Below are positions 33,319 through 41,853 of a stretch of 43,566 nucleotides of DNA, in pieces. The stretch is from Candidatus Gastranaerophilales bacterium (GTDB lineage: Bacteria; Cyanobacteriota; Vampirovibrionia; Gastranaerophilales; Gastranaerophilaceae). Under the pieces are notes generated by a model, which searched no databases, was not told the DNA's origin, and was given only the letters and a program-made list of their open reading frames with translations. The position numbers and the translations under genes are program-made. The DNA lies in the NCBI GenBank assembly GCA_944322845.1, contig CALUQE010000018.1:1-43566 (forward strand). Reading direction: 5' to 3'. The stretch's first letter is position 1. Each line of letters starts with the position of its first letter.

Positions 33319-33354
33319 AAGCAAAAGACCGGATTATTTAATCCGGTCTTTTTT
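33319..33354 (-). terminator. Terminator of the DegT aminotransferase gene
   Basis: A 13-bp stem (AAAAGACCGGATT with AATCCGGTCTTTT) and a 4-base loop, with a T-rich stretch after it on the minus strand, 22 bases beyond the stop codon. Confidence 0.9.
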
Positions 33355-33375
33355 GTGACAATTCTTTATAGAATT

Positions 33376-34494
33376 TTATACAGCTGCCTTAGATTTTTCA
33401 ATACAGTTAATCAATGTAGAAGCAACGGTCTTTTGTTCTTCTAATGTTAATTCAGGGAACATCGGAAGAGAAATAACGCATTCTGTATCTTTTTCAGTGT
33501 TAGGAAGCATTCCCTTAGTCCAGCCGAGATGTGCGTGAACTTTTTGAAGATGTAAAGGTACCGGATAATAAAGCATAGCACCGATTCCTGCTTCCTGAAG
33601 CATTTTGTGGATATTGTCTCTGTTAGGAATTTTAACTGTGTACTGGTGGTATACGCAATACGTATCAGCTAATTCCTTTGGTGTTTGAATATCCGGACAT
33701 CCTGCAAATAACTCGTTATAAGTTTTTGCGTGATCTCTTCTTAATTTATTCCATTCATCAATATAATTAAGTTTTACTCTTAAAATCGCTGCCTGAATTT
33801 CATCTAAACGTGAGTTTACGCCTATTTCATCGTGGTAATATCTTACAGCACCGCCGTGATTTCTGAGTGCGATAATTCTGTTTCTCAAGTTTTCACTGTT
33901 TACTGTGATTAAGCCGCCGTCGCCCATACCGCCGAGGTTCTTTGTCGGATAGAAGCTGTAGCAGCCAATATCACCGAAGGTACCGACTTTTTGGCCTTTG
34001 TATTCTGCACCGATTGCCTGACAGCAGTCTTCAATTACATATAAGTTATAACGTTTAGCAATGTCCATAATAGCGTCCATATCACAAGGCTGGCCGTATA
34101 AATGAACCGGAATTATTGCTTTTGTTTTCGGAGTAATTCTTTCTTCGATTTTCTTAGGATCGATATTGAATGTATCAGGGTCAATATCCGCAAAAACCGG
34201 AGTTGCACCTACGATACCGATAGCTTCTGTTGTTGCAACAAATGTAAATGCTGTTGTAATTACTTCATCGCCTTTTCCTATATCAAGAGCTCTTAAAGCA
34301 AGATGAAGAGCATCTGTTCCTGAGTTTAAAGCTACTGTGTAACTACAGCCGATGTATTTAGCGAGTTCAACTTCCAGAGCCTTGCAGTTAGGGCCTAAAA
34401 TATATGAGCCTGAGCGCAAAACTTCGCACACTGCTTTTTCTACTTCACTGCCGATTTTGGCATATTGTCTTTTTGAATCTAAAATTGGTATCAT
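33376..34494 (-). CDS. DegT/DnrJ/EryC1-family sugar aminotransferase
   Basis: A 372-residue PLP enzyme that transaminates nucleotide-linked keto-sugars for surface polysaccharides. Seen: NSGTDALHLAL phosphate-binding loop (57-67), VIEDCCQA with the PLP-pyridine Asp156, and the Schiff-base Lys185 in SFYPTKNLGGMGDGG. The nearest relatives by pattern are WbpE/FdtB-type 3-aminotransferases, but the exact sugar is not readable. A strong AGGAGGG lies before the ATG. It is alone; no other polysaccharide genes are adjacent. Confidence 0.92.
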   Translation of the reverse strand: MIPILDSKRQYAKIGSEVEKAVCEVLRSGSYILGPNCKALEVELAKYIGCSYTVALNSGTDALHLALRALDIGKGDEVITTAFTFVATTEAIGIVGATPVFADIDPDTFNIDPKKIEERITPKTKAIIPVHLYGQPCDMDAIMDIAKRYNLYVIEDCCQAIGAEYKGQKVGTFGDIGCYSFYPTKNLGGMGDGGLITVNSENLRNRIIALRNHGGAVRYYHDEIGVNSRLDEIQAAILRVKLNYIDEWNKLRRDHAKTYNELFAGCPDIQTPKELADTYCVYHQYTVKIPNRDNIHKMLQEAGIGAMLYYPVPLHLQKVHAHLGWTKGMLPNTEKDTECVISLPMFPELTLEEQKTVASTLINCIEKSKAAV

Positions 34495-34583
34495 ATTTCC
34501 CTCCTGTTAATTCCTCTCTTATATTTTATAGTTTAACACACTAAATCCGTGTCTTTACATAATCTTAATTGAGGGGATGCATT

Positions 34584-34676
34584 TTAACCGGTAAAAAATG
34601 TAGGGTGGGCAAAGCGTTAGCGTGCCCACCTAAATCAGAGTTGCAGGTCAGGCTGACCCGACATATAAACGGTTAA
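34584..34676. repeat. Small palindromic element with terminal inverted repeats
   Basis: A 93-bp segment bounded by TTAACCG (34584-34590) and CGGTTAA (34670-34676). It contains two further palindromes: GGTGGGCA/TGCCCACC around an 11-base loop (34604-34630) and GGTCAG-G-CTGACC (34646-34658). It is clearly more GC-rich than its surroundings. The right arm overlaps the deoC stop codon. It looks like a MITE- or REP-type dispersed repeat. Confidence 0.55.
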
Positions 34677-35332
34677 GAATTTACAATCTTTACGCCGGAG
34701 CTTGTTCCCAGCCTGGAAGCACCTGCTTCAATCATTTTTATAGCGGCTTCTCTGTCTCTGATTCCGCCGGATGCTTTAACCTGAAGCCCGGCAGCTTTAA
34801 CGGTTTCATACATAAGCTTTACATCTTCGGCTTTTGCACCGACTCCGTTTTTTACAAAACCTGTTGAAGTTTTTACAAAATCTGCTCCGCCTTTTATGCA
34901 CAACTCGCAAGCTGTTTTAATTTCATCTTTTGTTAACAAATCTGTTTCAAGAATTACTTTCAAATTATGATTCTGGCAGGCTGCTTTTATTTTGGAAATC
35001 TCTTCTGTTATGTAGTCGTAATCACCGTCTTTGAGCTTTCCGCAGTTAATTACCATATCAATTTCATCCGCACCGTTTTTAACTGCATCTATAGTTTCAA
35101 GAATTTTGCTTTCTGTTGTCGACTGACCGAGAGGAAATCCAATAACAGTAACGACTTTAACCTCATTATTGCCGGTATCTTTTAAATACTGCTTTGCCAG
35201 ACTAACGTTGCAAGGGTTCACGCATACACCTAAAAACTTGTATTCACAGGCTTCTTTCAATAATTTTACTACCTCATCCTTTGTTGCGTCCTGTTTTAAC
35301 AAAGTGTGCTCTATGTATTTATTAAGTACCAT
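34673..35332 (-). CDS. deoC: Deoxyribose-phosphate aldolase
   Basis: A 219-residue class I aldolase that splits deoxyribose-5-phosphate into acetaldehyde and glyceraldehyde-3-phosphate, the last step of deoxynucleoside breakdown. The Schiff-base lysine is Lys154 in DFVKTSTGF; the second catalytic lysine is Lys186 in QVKASGGIRD; the CVNPC and GFPLG motifs are also present. A strong GGGAGGAG lies before the ATG. It follows uppP after 12 bases and is probably cotranscribed. The stop codon lies in the arm of a palindromic element. Confidence 0.95.
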   Translation of the reverse strand: MVLNKYIEHTLLKQDATKDEVVKLLKEACEYKFLGVCVNPCNVSLAKQYLKDTGNNEVKVVTVIGFPLGQSTTESKILETIDAVKNGADEIDMVINCGKLKDGDYDYITEEISKIKAACQNHNLKVILETDLLTKDEIKTACELCIKGGADFVKTSTGFVKNGVGAKAEDVKLMYETVKAAGLQVKASGGIRDREAAIKMIEAGASRLGTSSGVKIVNS

Positions 35333-35344
35333 AATCTCCTCCCG

Positions 35345-36184
35345 CTAATAAATTGTAAAAAATATCGCAGTAAAAATTCCTGCAATTATGCAATAATAAC
35401 CGAAAATTGCAAGCGAAAATTTTGCTACAAATTTTAGAAAATATTTAATACAAACGTATCCTACAAGTCCTGAAACAATTGTCCCTGCAATAATTGCAGT
35501 CCAGTTAAAAGCAGCAACTTCATGAAAATCCAGTTTTACAAACGGATAAACCATTGAAGAGCCGAGAATTATCGGAATACTGAGTAAAAAAGAATATCTG
35601 GCAGCAATATTTCTGTCCATTCCGCTTAAGAGTCCTGCCGCAATTGTTAATCCCGAACGCGAAAATCCAGGAAGTGCAGCTAAGCCTTGCGCTATAGCGA
35701 CAATAATTGAATTTTTAAGAGATATATCCGTTTTGTTAGTATGCTTCTTAGCCCAATACTCGCTGAACAGTAACAAAAATCCTGTTAAAACAAGTAAAAC
35801 ACCTACAATTTCCGGCTTAAACACCAGCCCGCCGGCTATTTCATTGAGCGGATAAGCTATAAGTACCGTAATTATTGTACCTAATATTATATAAACTCCG
35901 AGTTTGAAATCTCTGGAAGAATAATCTTTATTTTTTAAGCCGAAATAAAGCGCCTTAATGATTTCAAGAATTTCTTTTCTGAAGAAAATTAAAACTGCAA
36001 TAAGCGTTCCCAGATGAAGCATTATATCAGTAAAAATTTCCTGATTAGATTCATGAACGACTTCAATTCCTTTAAAAACTTTGTAAAAATTTGAGGTAAA
36101 AACAAGGTGTGCAGAGCTTGATATCGGTAAAAATTCGCTCAAACCCTGTACAATTCCCATCAGTATCGACTGTATTAAATCCAT
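35345..36184 (-). CDS. uppP: Undecaprenyl-diphosphatase
   Basis: A 279-residue inner-membrane phosphatase (BacA type) that recycles undecaprenyl pyrophosphate, the lipid carrier for peptidoglycan and surface sugars. The two signature blocks are present: QGLSEFLPISSSAH near the N-terminus and LPGFSRSGLTIAAG in the second half. About eight membrane segments. Start set at ATG 36184 (MDLIQ), which has GAGAGGG upstream; the frame also allows a TTG at 36187. Likely first gene of a uppP-deoC pair, with an extended -10 (TGT-TATAAT at 36234-36226) about 40 bases upstream. Confidence 0.95.
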   Translation of the reverse strand: MDLIQSILMGIVQGLSEFLPISSSAHLVFTSNFYKVFKGIEVVHESNQEIFTDIMLHLGTLIAVLIFFRKEILEIIKALYFGLKNKDYSSRDFKLGVYIILGTIITVLIAYPLNEIAGGLVFKPEIVGVLLVLTGFLLLFSEYWAKKHTNKTDISLKNSIIVAIAQGLAALPGFSRSGLTIAAGLLSGMDRNIAARYSFLLSIPIILGSSMVYPFVKLDFHEVAAFNWTAIIAGTIVSGLVGYVCIKYFLKFVAKFSLAIFGYYCIIAGIFTAIFFTIY

Positions 36185-36225
36185 CAAGTGCCCTCTCTAA
36201 GTCTGTAATAAATTTTACAAAATTT

Positions 36226-36234
36226 ATTATAACA
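36226..36234 (-). promoter_or_regulatory. Extended -10 promoter upstream of uppP
   Basis: On the minus strand TGT-TATAAT, about 40 bases before the uppP ATG. The leader has a normal Shine-Dalgarno. The -35 is weak. Confidence 0.55.
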
Positions 36235-36282
36235 TAATCGATATTAAAACATGACACTTGCAGAACCGGATTATCTTTATCC

Positions 36283-36645
36283 CTATCCCTCTTCAAAATA
36301 GCTTGCGCAAGAGGTTGCGGTTTCCCAGACAGAAACTTTTGAAATCTGAACGATTTTTTCTTTTAACTTGTTGTATATAAACATTGAAATTATTTCGCTG
36401 GAAGGGCTTTCGCCTTTAAAGTACGGAAGTTCGTTTAAATCTTTGTGATCCAGAAGGTCTAAAACAGCCTTCATTTCTTTTTTTAAGACCTTATAATCTA
36501 CAAGAATATTACTTTTATCTAACGATTCTCCTTTAACGTAAGCTTCTACCAGCCAGTTGTGACCGTGCTGGTTTTCGCATTCGCCGTCATAATTAAGCAA
36601 ATGATGTGCTGCCGAAAAATACATCTGTGCCTTTAATTCAAACAT
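36283..36645 (-). CDS. queD: 6-carboxytetrahydropterin synthase (QueD/PTPS family)
   Basis: A 120-residue enzyme of queuosine precursor synthesis that converts dihydroneopterin triphosphate to 6-carboxytetrahydropterin. The zinc ligands are His14 (FSAAHHL), His27 and His29 (CENQHGHN), and Cys23 is the catalytic cysteine; the C-terminal VWETATSCASY block carries the conserved glutamate. Full length for the family. AGGAGAAAGG lies before the ATG. queC, queE and queF are not in the window. Confidence 0.93.
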   Translation of the reverse strand: MFELKAQMYFSAAHHLLNYDGECENQHGHNWLVEAYVKGESLDKSNILVDYKVLKKEMKAVLDLLDHKDLNELPYFKGESPSSEIISMFIYNKLKEKIVQISKVSVWETATSCASYFEEG

Positions 36646-36777
36646 CCTTTCTCCTTTTCACATTGTCTTATTGGAAGATATAATCAATGTTTCCTCAATT
36701 ATTATAACATACACCATACGTTGCCGCGGATTTAGCTGCTATCATATTACAATTTATCTGTCAGCTGCTAAAAAATT

Positions 36778-37170
36778 TTATAAAAATTTCGGTAAAATTT
36801 TAGCTAAATGCTTATTAATAACATTTGCAAGTCTGCTGCCTTGTTCAACATCCCGAAAGTCAGAATCATCATCTGGAGAGTACTCCACATTGTTTCTCGT
36901 TGATATTTTAAAATATCGTGCATCCTGATTGGGTCTGTTTAAAGATTGCTTGATAATTAAATTATTATCCCAAACGCTTGTACCAATATTATATTTTTTA
37001 TCAAGAGTTGTTAACGACACCTGACCTTCAGGTATTTTACAAATGCAATTTTTTACCACAACTCCATTACGTTCTATATTTTTCATATGGGCACGAACAT
37101 TTTCTACCAACATTATATTATTTGGAGTCAAAATATTCCCCTGAAAACTTATATTGGAACTAATCTTCAC
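36778..37170 (-). CDS. Small protein with NISFQGN motif
   Basis: A 130-residue protein of unknown function. I start it at GTG 37170, which shares a base with the stop of the kinase gene (TAGTG) and has GGAGG about 10 bases upstream; a TTG at 37179 is the alternative. It begins KISSNISFQGN, a short N-terminal motif that I associate with the Gastranaerophilales-type proteins. The rest seems soluble and beta-rich, with a helical end. Its coupling to the upstream kinase suggests joint expression. Confidence 0.65.
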   Translation of the reverse strand: MKISSNISFQGNILTPNNIMLVENVRAHMKNIERNGVVVKNCICKIPEGQVSLTTLDKKYNIGTSVWDNNLIIKQSLNRPNQDARYFKISTRNNVEYSPDDDSDFRDVEQGSRLANVINKHLAKILPKFL

Positions 37171-38006
37171 TAACAGCAAACCTCCGCCAAGCGTGTCATT
37201 ATTTTGTCGGTGATTACTTTTATGTAATCTTTATCAACCATACCGTTTATAATGCAATCAGAAATTTCATAAGTTGGTCTTATATACTGCTGCGCGGTTT
37301 CGTTAACGTTTTTGAATTGCATATCAGCAGCTTCGCCTGTTTTGCCGCGTGATACCGCACGTTTGTACCAGCGCTCTTTTATAACATCAATCGGAGTAAA
37401 TACATAAACTTTTACATCCATAATGTCTCTTAATTCTTTATTAAGCACATACAGACCTTCGGTTAAAATAACTTTTGCCGGTTTTTTTATATCTCCGTTA
37501 GGGTCCGAAACACAGGTTACAAAATCATATTTCGGAGAAACAACAGTTTCGCCTTTTTTTAAGCCCAGCAAATGTTTACGCATTAAATTTAAATCAATAA
37601 CGTCCGGAGTGTCAAAACTGAAACCCGTTTTAAATAAAGCATCATAGCTTCCTGCTTCAATTAATTCTTTTGACGTGTCTTTGTAATAATCATCCTGACG
37701 GATAACGGTATAAATACCTTCTTTTTTGTCACGGACAACGGCTTCTATGGTGTTATCAACAAAGACGGTTTTTCCTGAGGCGCTTTCGCCGGTAATACCG
37801 ATAAGAAAAGTTTTCTTTTTCTCCTGAACAACTTTTCGCGCGATATTTAAAATGAAGTCATCCGCGACTTTCAAAAATAACGGCTGTTCCTGTTTTTTAT
37901 CTTCTTCAAGGATTTCTTTCAGGGTATCAACAATATTTGTGATAAGTTCCATGTCCAGCCGGCTTGAATAAAAGTTGTAATTAGTCAGTTCAAAAGTTTC
38001 CACCAT
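37170..38006 (-). CDS. Uridine kinase-like P-loop kinase
   Basis: A 278-residue nucleotide-binding protein of the uridine kinase/phosphoribulokinase group. Walker A is GITGESASGKT (70-80), then RQDDYYKD (the Asp of the family's DxFY motif), FDTPDVIDLNLM (like the YDHPDAFD of Udk) and VILTEGLYVL. Longer than Udk because of a 65-residue N-terminal helical extension. Uridine or cytidine phosphorylation is plausible; substrate not proven. AGGACGGG lies before the ATG. Confidence 0.82.
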   Translation of the reverse strand: MVETFELTNYNFYSSRLDMELITNIVDTLKEILEEDKKQEQPLFLKVADDFILNIARKVVQEKKKTFLIGITGESASGKTVFVDNTIEAVVRDKKEGIYTVIRQDDYYKDTSKELIEAGSYDALFKTGFSFDTPDVIDLNLMRKHLLGLKKGETVVSPKYDFVTCVSDPNGDIKKPAKVILTEGLYVLNKELRDIMDVKVYVFTPIDVIKERWYKRAVSRGKTGEAADMQFKNVNETAQQYIRPTYEISDCIINGMVDKDYIKVITDKIMTRLAEVCC

Positions 38007-38107
38007 AAACCCGTCCTTAATTCATTCTAACATTGTATAGTAAATACCAAAAAAATGCTCGTATTCTAGAATAATTTGTAAAAAAAATTTACAGGAAAAC
38101 AGTATAC

Positions 38108-38141
38108 AAAAAGCTCCTTTCGGAAGAGAGACAAAAGGAGC
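38108..38141 (-). terminator. Terminator of the candidate RNA
   Basis: Stem GCTCCTTT/AAAGGAGC with a 13-base loop, followed by TTTTT on the minus strand. Confidence 0.8.
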
Positions 38142-38267
38142 AAGGCTAATTATTATGAAGAAAAGATTTTGGAAATTTTTTTTAAGAAGTAAGCCGAACA
38201 CACACACATAATGCCTAATCAATTTTTCGTCGAAATCCGACAATCGCACAAGCTGTCTCCGACTTAC
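38108..38267 (-). ncRNA. Candidate structured small RNA or riboswitch
   Basis: On the minus strand an extended -10 box TGC-TAAAAT (38282-38274) predicts transcription start at G38267. The RNA then opens with GTAAGTCG, which pairs (one G-U) with CGGCTTAC at 38196-38189, closing a 79-nt domain that has internal hairpins such as TGTCG/CGACG. After a 47-base A/T-rich linker the RNA ends in a rho-independent terminator. Total about 160 nt. No tmRNA, SRP, RNase P or riboswitch core that I know fits. It ends 100 bases before the uridine-kinase-like gene, so it is either an independent small RNA or a terminating riboswitch leader. Confidence 0.5.
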
Positions 38268-38328
38268 ATATATATTTTAGCATTATATTCATGCTTTCTT
38301 AATCTACTAAAGTACTAGTCCGTTTGGA

Positions 38329-39231
38329 TTATTTCTTTTTTATATTAAAATTATCTATTTGCGGTCCTACGTACTTTCCGATTAAGACATTTTCAACAAA
38401 ATGATCTATCGGTTTTATAGCAAGTCCGAGTGCGCAAAATCCGCCCAGTGTTTTTACAAAATTGCCTTTTGTCAGTTGAGTTTTTTGAAAATCTGTTAAT
38501 ATGCTTTTTACTGCAACACTTTCTGTTTGTCCGCTTTTCAGTGCTTTGATATATTTAGAGTACCATTTTCCCGCTTTAACTTCTGATGTAGGTTGTAATA
38601 AATCTTTGCGCATTTGTATCAGATTTCTGATAGTTTTTACGGAGTAATTTTCGATATTTTCTTTTTTATCAAGACTAAAAATTTTAAAAGTATTTTTTAA
38701 AGATTTTTTCTTATTATTGTAATCCATGCTATTTGCAACCTGAGAAAGGAATTCTTTTACGCATTCTTCGTCCTGTCCGTCGAATGCGCGCATTTTACCG
38801 TTTGCGATGAATTGTTCTGCAATGTTTGATATATGCTCTTTGGCGTTTAAAGAGATTTTATCTTTCGTAAACTTTCCAAACTGTGAAAAAGCATTTTGTC
38901 CGAATTTTACTGCTACAACCGGCAGGAAAACACTGGCAAGTCCCTGAAAAATTGCTTGTTTTAAGCATCTTTTTGAATCAGGGCTATATTCAGTTTGGTC
39001 ATTTTTGTACTTATCATAAACGTCAGCCCCGATATACATTAATGCCGGAACCCAGGTTAAATTTGCGGCATTGCCGATAATAGGACGCAAAGCTTCGCCT
39101 ACTTCATTAGTAAATGCTGCTCCTCTTAAAGGCCAATTCATCAACGGATCTTTATATTCACCGGTTTTACTGTCGATTGTATGGTTATCTGCGCGGCTGC
39201 TTACAGCATGTGCTCCAATCGGCTTTATCAT
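38329..39231 (-). CDS. Lineage-type membrane protein of unknown function
   Basis: A 300-residue protein. Start set at ATG 39231 (MIKPIGAHAV), which has AAGGA 9 bases upstream; the frame is open to a TTG at 39252. Hydrophobic segments lie at about 58-72, 95-112 and near the C-terminus (LGGFCALGLAIKP). The piece MYIGADVYDKY followed by a Lys/Asp-rich stretch is similar in layout to GIGLDAYSRA in the 720-residue protein, so they may be distant relatives. No known domain seen. Confidence 0.75.
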   Translation of the reverse strand: MIKPIGAHAVSSRADNHTIDSKTGEYKDPLMNWPLRGAAFTNEVGEALRPIIGNAANLTWVPALMYIGADVYDKYKNDQTEYSPDSKRCLKQAIFQGLASVFLPVVAVKFGQNAFSQFGKFTKDKISLNAKEHISNIAEQFIANGKMRAFDGQDEECVKEFLSQVANSMDYNNKKKSLKNTFKIFSLDKKENIENYSVKTIRNLIQMRKDLLQPTSEVKAGKWYSKYIKALKSGQTESVAVKSILTDFQKTQLTKGNFVKTLGGFCALGLAIKPIDHFVENVLIGKYVGPQIDNFNIKKK

Positions 39232-39309
39232 TCTTCTATTTCCTTCATACAACGTCGCTATTTATTTAACAGGAATCAAGATTAAAAATTGTCATTTAAT
39301 TAACAAAAT

Positions 39310-39344
39310 TTTACAAAAAAAATCCCTATGTATATAATTATAGC
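39310..39344 (+). promoter_or_regulatory. Consensus-spaced leaderless promoter of uvrB
   Basis: TTTACA at 39310-39315, 17 bases, TATAAT at 39333-39338, 6 bases, ATG at 39345. No LexA-like palindrome is apparent and no Shine-Dalgarno. Confidence 0.8.
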
Positions 39345-41327
39345 ATGGAAAGAAAATTTGAACTTGTGTCGAAATATAAACCGGCAGGGGATCAGCCGAA
39401 AGCAATACAGGAACTTGTGGAAGGTTTAAAGGCGGGAGATGATACGCAGACGCTTCTGGGTATTACAGGTTCCGGCAAAACTTTTACCATTGCAAATGTT
39501 ATAGAGCAGATACAGAAGCCTACGCTTATTATTGCTCATAACAAAACTCTTGCCGCGCAGCTTTATAATGAGTTCAAAGAGCTTTTTCCAAATAATGCGG
39601 TTGAATATTTTATAAGTTATTATGACTATTACCAGCCGGAGGCTTATATTCCGAGAACTGATACTTATATAGAAAAATCTGCAAGTATAAATGAGGAGAT
39701 TGATAGATTACGTCATAATACAACAAGAAGTTTATATGAAAGGAATGATGTAATTATAGTTGCATCTGTAAGTTGTATTTATGGTTTAGGATTACCGGAA
39801 AGTTATTTTAAAGGCACTATTAAAATAGCAGTCGGCGATAACTTAGATAGAGCCGATTTAATAAAGCATCTTGTAATGACTCAGTATACTAGAAATGATT
39901 TAGTTCTTGAGCGTTCAACTTTCAGAGCAAGGGGCGATATTTTGGAAATTATGCCTGCTTATGAAAAAATTATTACAAGAATTTATTTCTTTGGGGATGA
40001 AATAGAAAAAATTGTAAGAATTGATAATTTAACGGGAGAAATTATTGAAGCTCCTGAAAGTGTAATTATATACCCTGCGGTTCATTATATTGCTTATGAT
40101 GAAAATGAAGACGAAACAATTTCCATGATAAGAACGGAATTGAAAAACAGGGTTGCAGAGCTTGAAAGCCAGAATAAAATCCTAGAATCACAAAGACTCC
40201 AGCAGAGAGTAAAATACGATATTGAGATGATAAAAGAAATGGGATATTGTTCGGGAATTGAGAATTATTCAAGAATAATAGAACGTCGTCCTGTAGGTTC
40301 TGCGCCTGCAACGCTTTTGGATTATTTCAGAGGAGATTTTTTGACTGTAATTGATGAATCTCACGTTACAATTCCGCAATTAAACGGTATGTACCATGGT
40401 GATGCTTCAAGAAAGAATACGCTTGTTGAGTTTGGTTTCAGGCTTCCGTGTGCTAAAGATAACAGACCGCTAAAAAGCGAAGAGTTTTTTGCAAAAGTCG
40501 GGCAAAAAATATACATTTCCGCAACACCGGGTGAATTTGAGAGAAAATCCTCACAGCAGTTAGTAGAGCAAATTATTCGTCCGACAGGGCTTGTTGACCC
40601 GAAAATAAGCGTAAGACCTATTGAATCCCAGATTCCGGATTTGAAAGCTGAAATTGAAAAGAGGGCTAAGAAAGAAGAACGCGTTCTTATAACCACTCTT
40701 ACGAAGAAAATGGCGGAAGACTTATGCGACTTTTTCCTGCAGGAAGGTATTCGCGTAAGATATTTGCACAGCGGAATTAAATCAATTGAGCGTGTTGAAA
40801 TTTTGAGAGATTTAAGGCTTGGGGAATTTGATGTTCTGATTGGTGTAAACCTCTTAAGGGAAGGACTTGATATTCCGGAGGTTTCTCTTGTTGCTATTAT
40901 GGATGCGGATAAAGAAGGATTTTTGAGGTCTGATACAAGTTTAATCCAGACAATCGGTCGTGCAGCGCGTAACGCCTGCGGTGAAGTTATTATGTATGCG
41001 GACAAAATCACCGATTCAATGCAGAGAGCAATTGATGAGACAAACAGAAGGCGGGAAATTCAGCTTGCTCACAACAAAAAATACGGCATTATTCCGCAGA
41101 CAATTAAGAAACCTATTGAAAACAACCTGCTTTCACTTGTTGCAAGCTACAGAGATCTGGAGGATATTGTAGCCGAAGAAATGGTTGATTTAGGTATAGA
41201 GAAGAAAGATTTGCCGAAACTTATTACCAAGCTGGAAAAAGATATGCACAAAGCTGCTAAAATTCTTGATTTTGAACGTGCTGCAGAAATAAGAGACCAG
41301 CTAAAAAAATTAAGAGAAATGGTATAG
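39345..41327 (+). CDS. uvrB: UvrABC system protein B
   Basis: The damage-verifying helicase of nucleotide excision repair, 660 residues (usual about 660-680). Walker A is GITGSGKT (39-46); the DNA-clamping beta-hairpin is YYDYYQPEAYIP (92-103). Helicase motifs RPTGLVDP, TLTKKMAEDL and GRAARN are present, and the UVR motif that contacts UvrC is at the C-terminus (DFERAAEIRDQLKKL). The ATG is 6 bases after a perfect -10 with a consensus-spaced -35, so the message should be leaderless. Next to a DNA glycosylase gene; uvrA and uvrC are not in the window. Confidence 0.97.
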   Translation: MERKFELVSKYKPAGDQPKAIQELVEGLKAGDDTQTLLGITGSGKTFTIANVIEQIQKPTLIIAHNKTLAAQLYNEFKELFPNNAVEYFISYYDYYQPEAYIPRTDTYIEKSASINEEIDRLRHNTTRSLYERNDVIIVASVSCIYGLGLPESYFKGTIKIAVGDNLDRADLIKHLVMTQYTRNDLVLERSTFRARGDILEIMPAYEKIITRIYFFGDEIEKIVRIDNLTGEIIEAPESVIIYPAVHYIAYDENEDETISMIRTELKNRVAELESQNKILESQRLQQRVKYDIEMIKEMGYCSGIENYSRIIERRPVGSAPATLLDYFRGDFLTVIDESHVTIPQLNGMYHGDASRKNTLVEFGFRLPCAKDNRPLKSEEFFAKVGQKIYISATPGEFERKSSQQLVEQIIRPTGLVDPKISVRPIESQIPDLKAEIEKRAKKEERVLITTLTKKMAEDLCDFFLQEGIRVRYLHSGIKSIERVEILRDLRLGEFDVLIGVNLLREGLDIPEVSLVAIMDADKEGFLRSDTSLIQTIGRAARNACGEVIMYADKITDSMQRAIDETNRRREIQLAHNKKYGIIPQTIKKPIENNLLSLVASYRDLEDIVAEEMVDLGIEKKDLPKLITKLEKDMHKAAKILDFERAAEIRDQLKKLREMV

Positions 41328-41360
41328 GCAAAAAATATTTTTTCAAGTTTTAGTAAAAAT

Positions 41361-41852
41361 ATGCGTATAGCTCCATTAAAACCAATACAACAAAAGCCGG
41401 AGATTTTAATATATAATCCTCCGGGAACACCAATATATCGAATGTTTACTACATTTATGCCCCGTGTAGTAGGAGATATGGTTGCGTTTCCGGAACAGAA
41501 AGGCGGAAATAAATATCTGTGGATTGACCATTTATTAGTTTTTCAAAAGCGTTTTGGTTTTGGAAATAAGTTTCTTGATTTTGCACAAAATTTAAGCCGT
41601 AAAATGGGTTGCGGCGGTAATATCAGACTGACAGCAGCAACAACTATTTATGACCCGACCAGACCACCGCATGAATTTTATAGAAAATACGGATTTGGCT
41701 CGAATAACAAAAGAACTTTGAGAAAAATAGACAGAGCAATAAAATTTAATAAGCATCTGAACTATAAAACAACTCCCAAGATTGAGATGTATTATCCTGA
41801 TAATAAAAAACCGAGTTTGATTCAGAAGATTTTAACAAAGTTATATTTATAA
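41361..41852 (+). CDS. GNAT-like acetyltransferase-fold protein
   Basis: A 163-residue protein following uvrB by 33 bases. The middle has the GNAT order: strand with IDHLLVFQKRFGFGNKFLDFA (the R/KxxGxG-like acetyl-CoA loop is RFGFGNKF), helix, strand with IRLTAATT, and EFYRKYGF, the typical last motif. N- and C-terminal tails are basic. Substrate unknown. No clear Shine-Dalgarno. Converges on the glycosylase gene with a 1-base gap. Confidence 0.65.
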   Translation: MRIAPLKPIQQKPEILIYNPPGTPIYRMFTTFMPRVVGDMVAFPEQKGGNKYLWIDHLLVFQKRFGFGNKFLDFAQNLSRKMGCGGNIRLTAATTIYDPTRPPHEFYRKYGFGSNNKRTLRKIDRAIKFNKHLNYKTTPKIEMYYPDNKKPSLIQKILTKLYL

Positions 41853-41853
41853 T

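Noticed and set aside
38196..38212. Short (AC)n tract
   Set aside because: Only about five dinucleotides; treated as part of the candidate RNA rather than as a microsatellite or CRISPR-like repeat.
38022..38249. 75-residue reading frame on the minus strand
   Set aside because: It runs through the terminator of the candidate RNA and has no Shine-Dalgarno or protein-like pattern; treated as non-coding.
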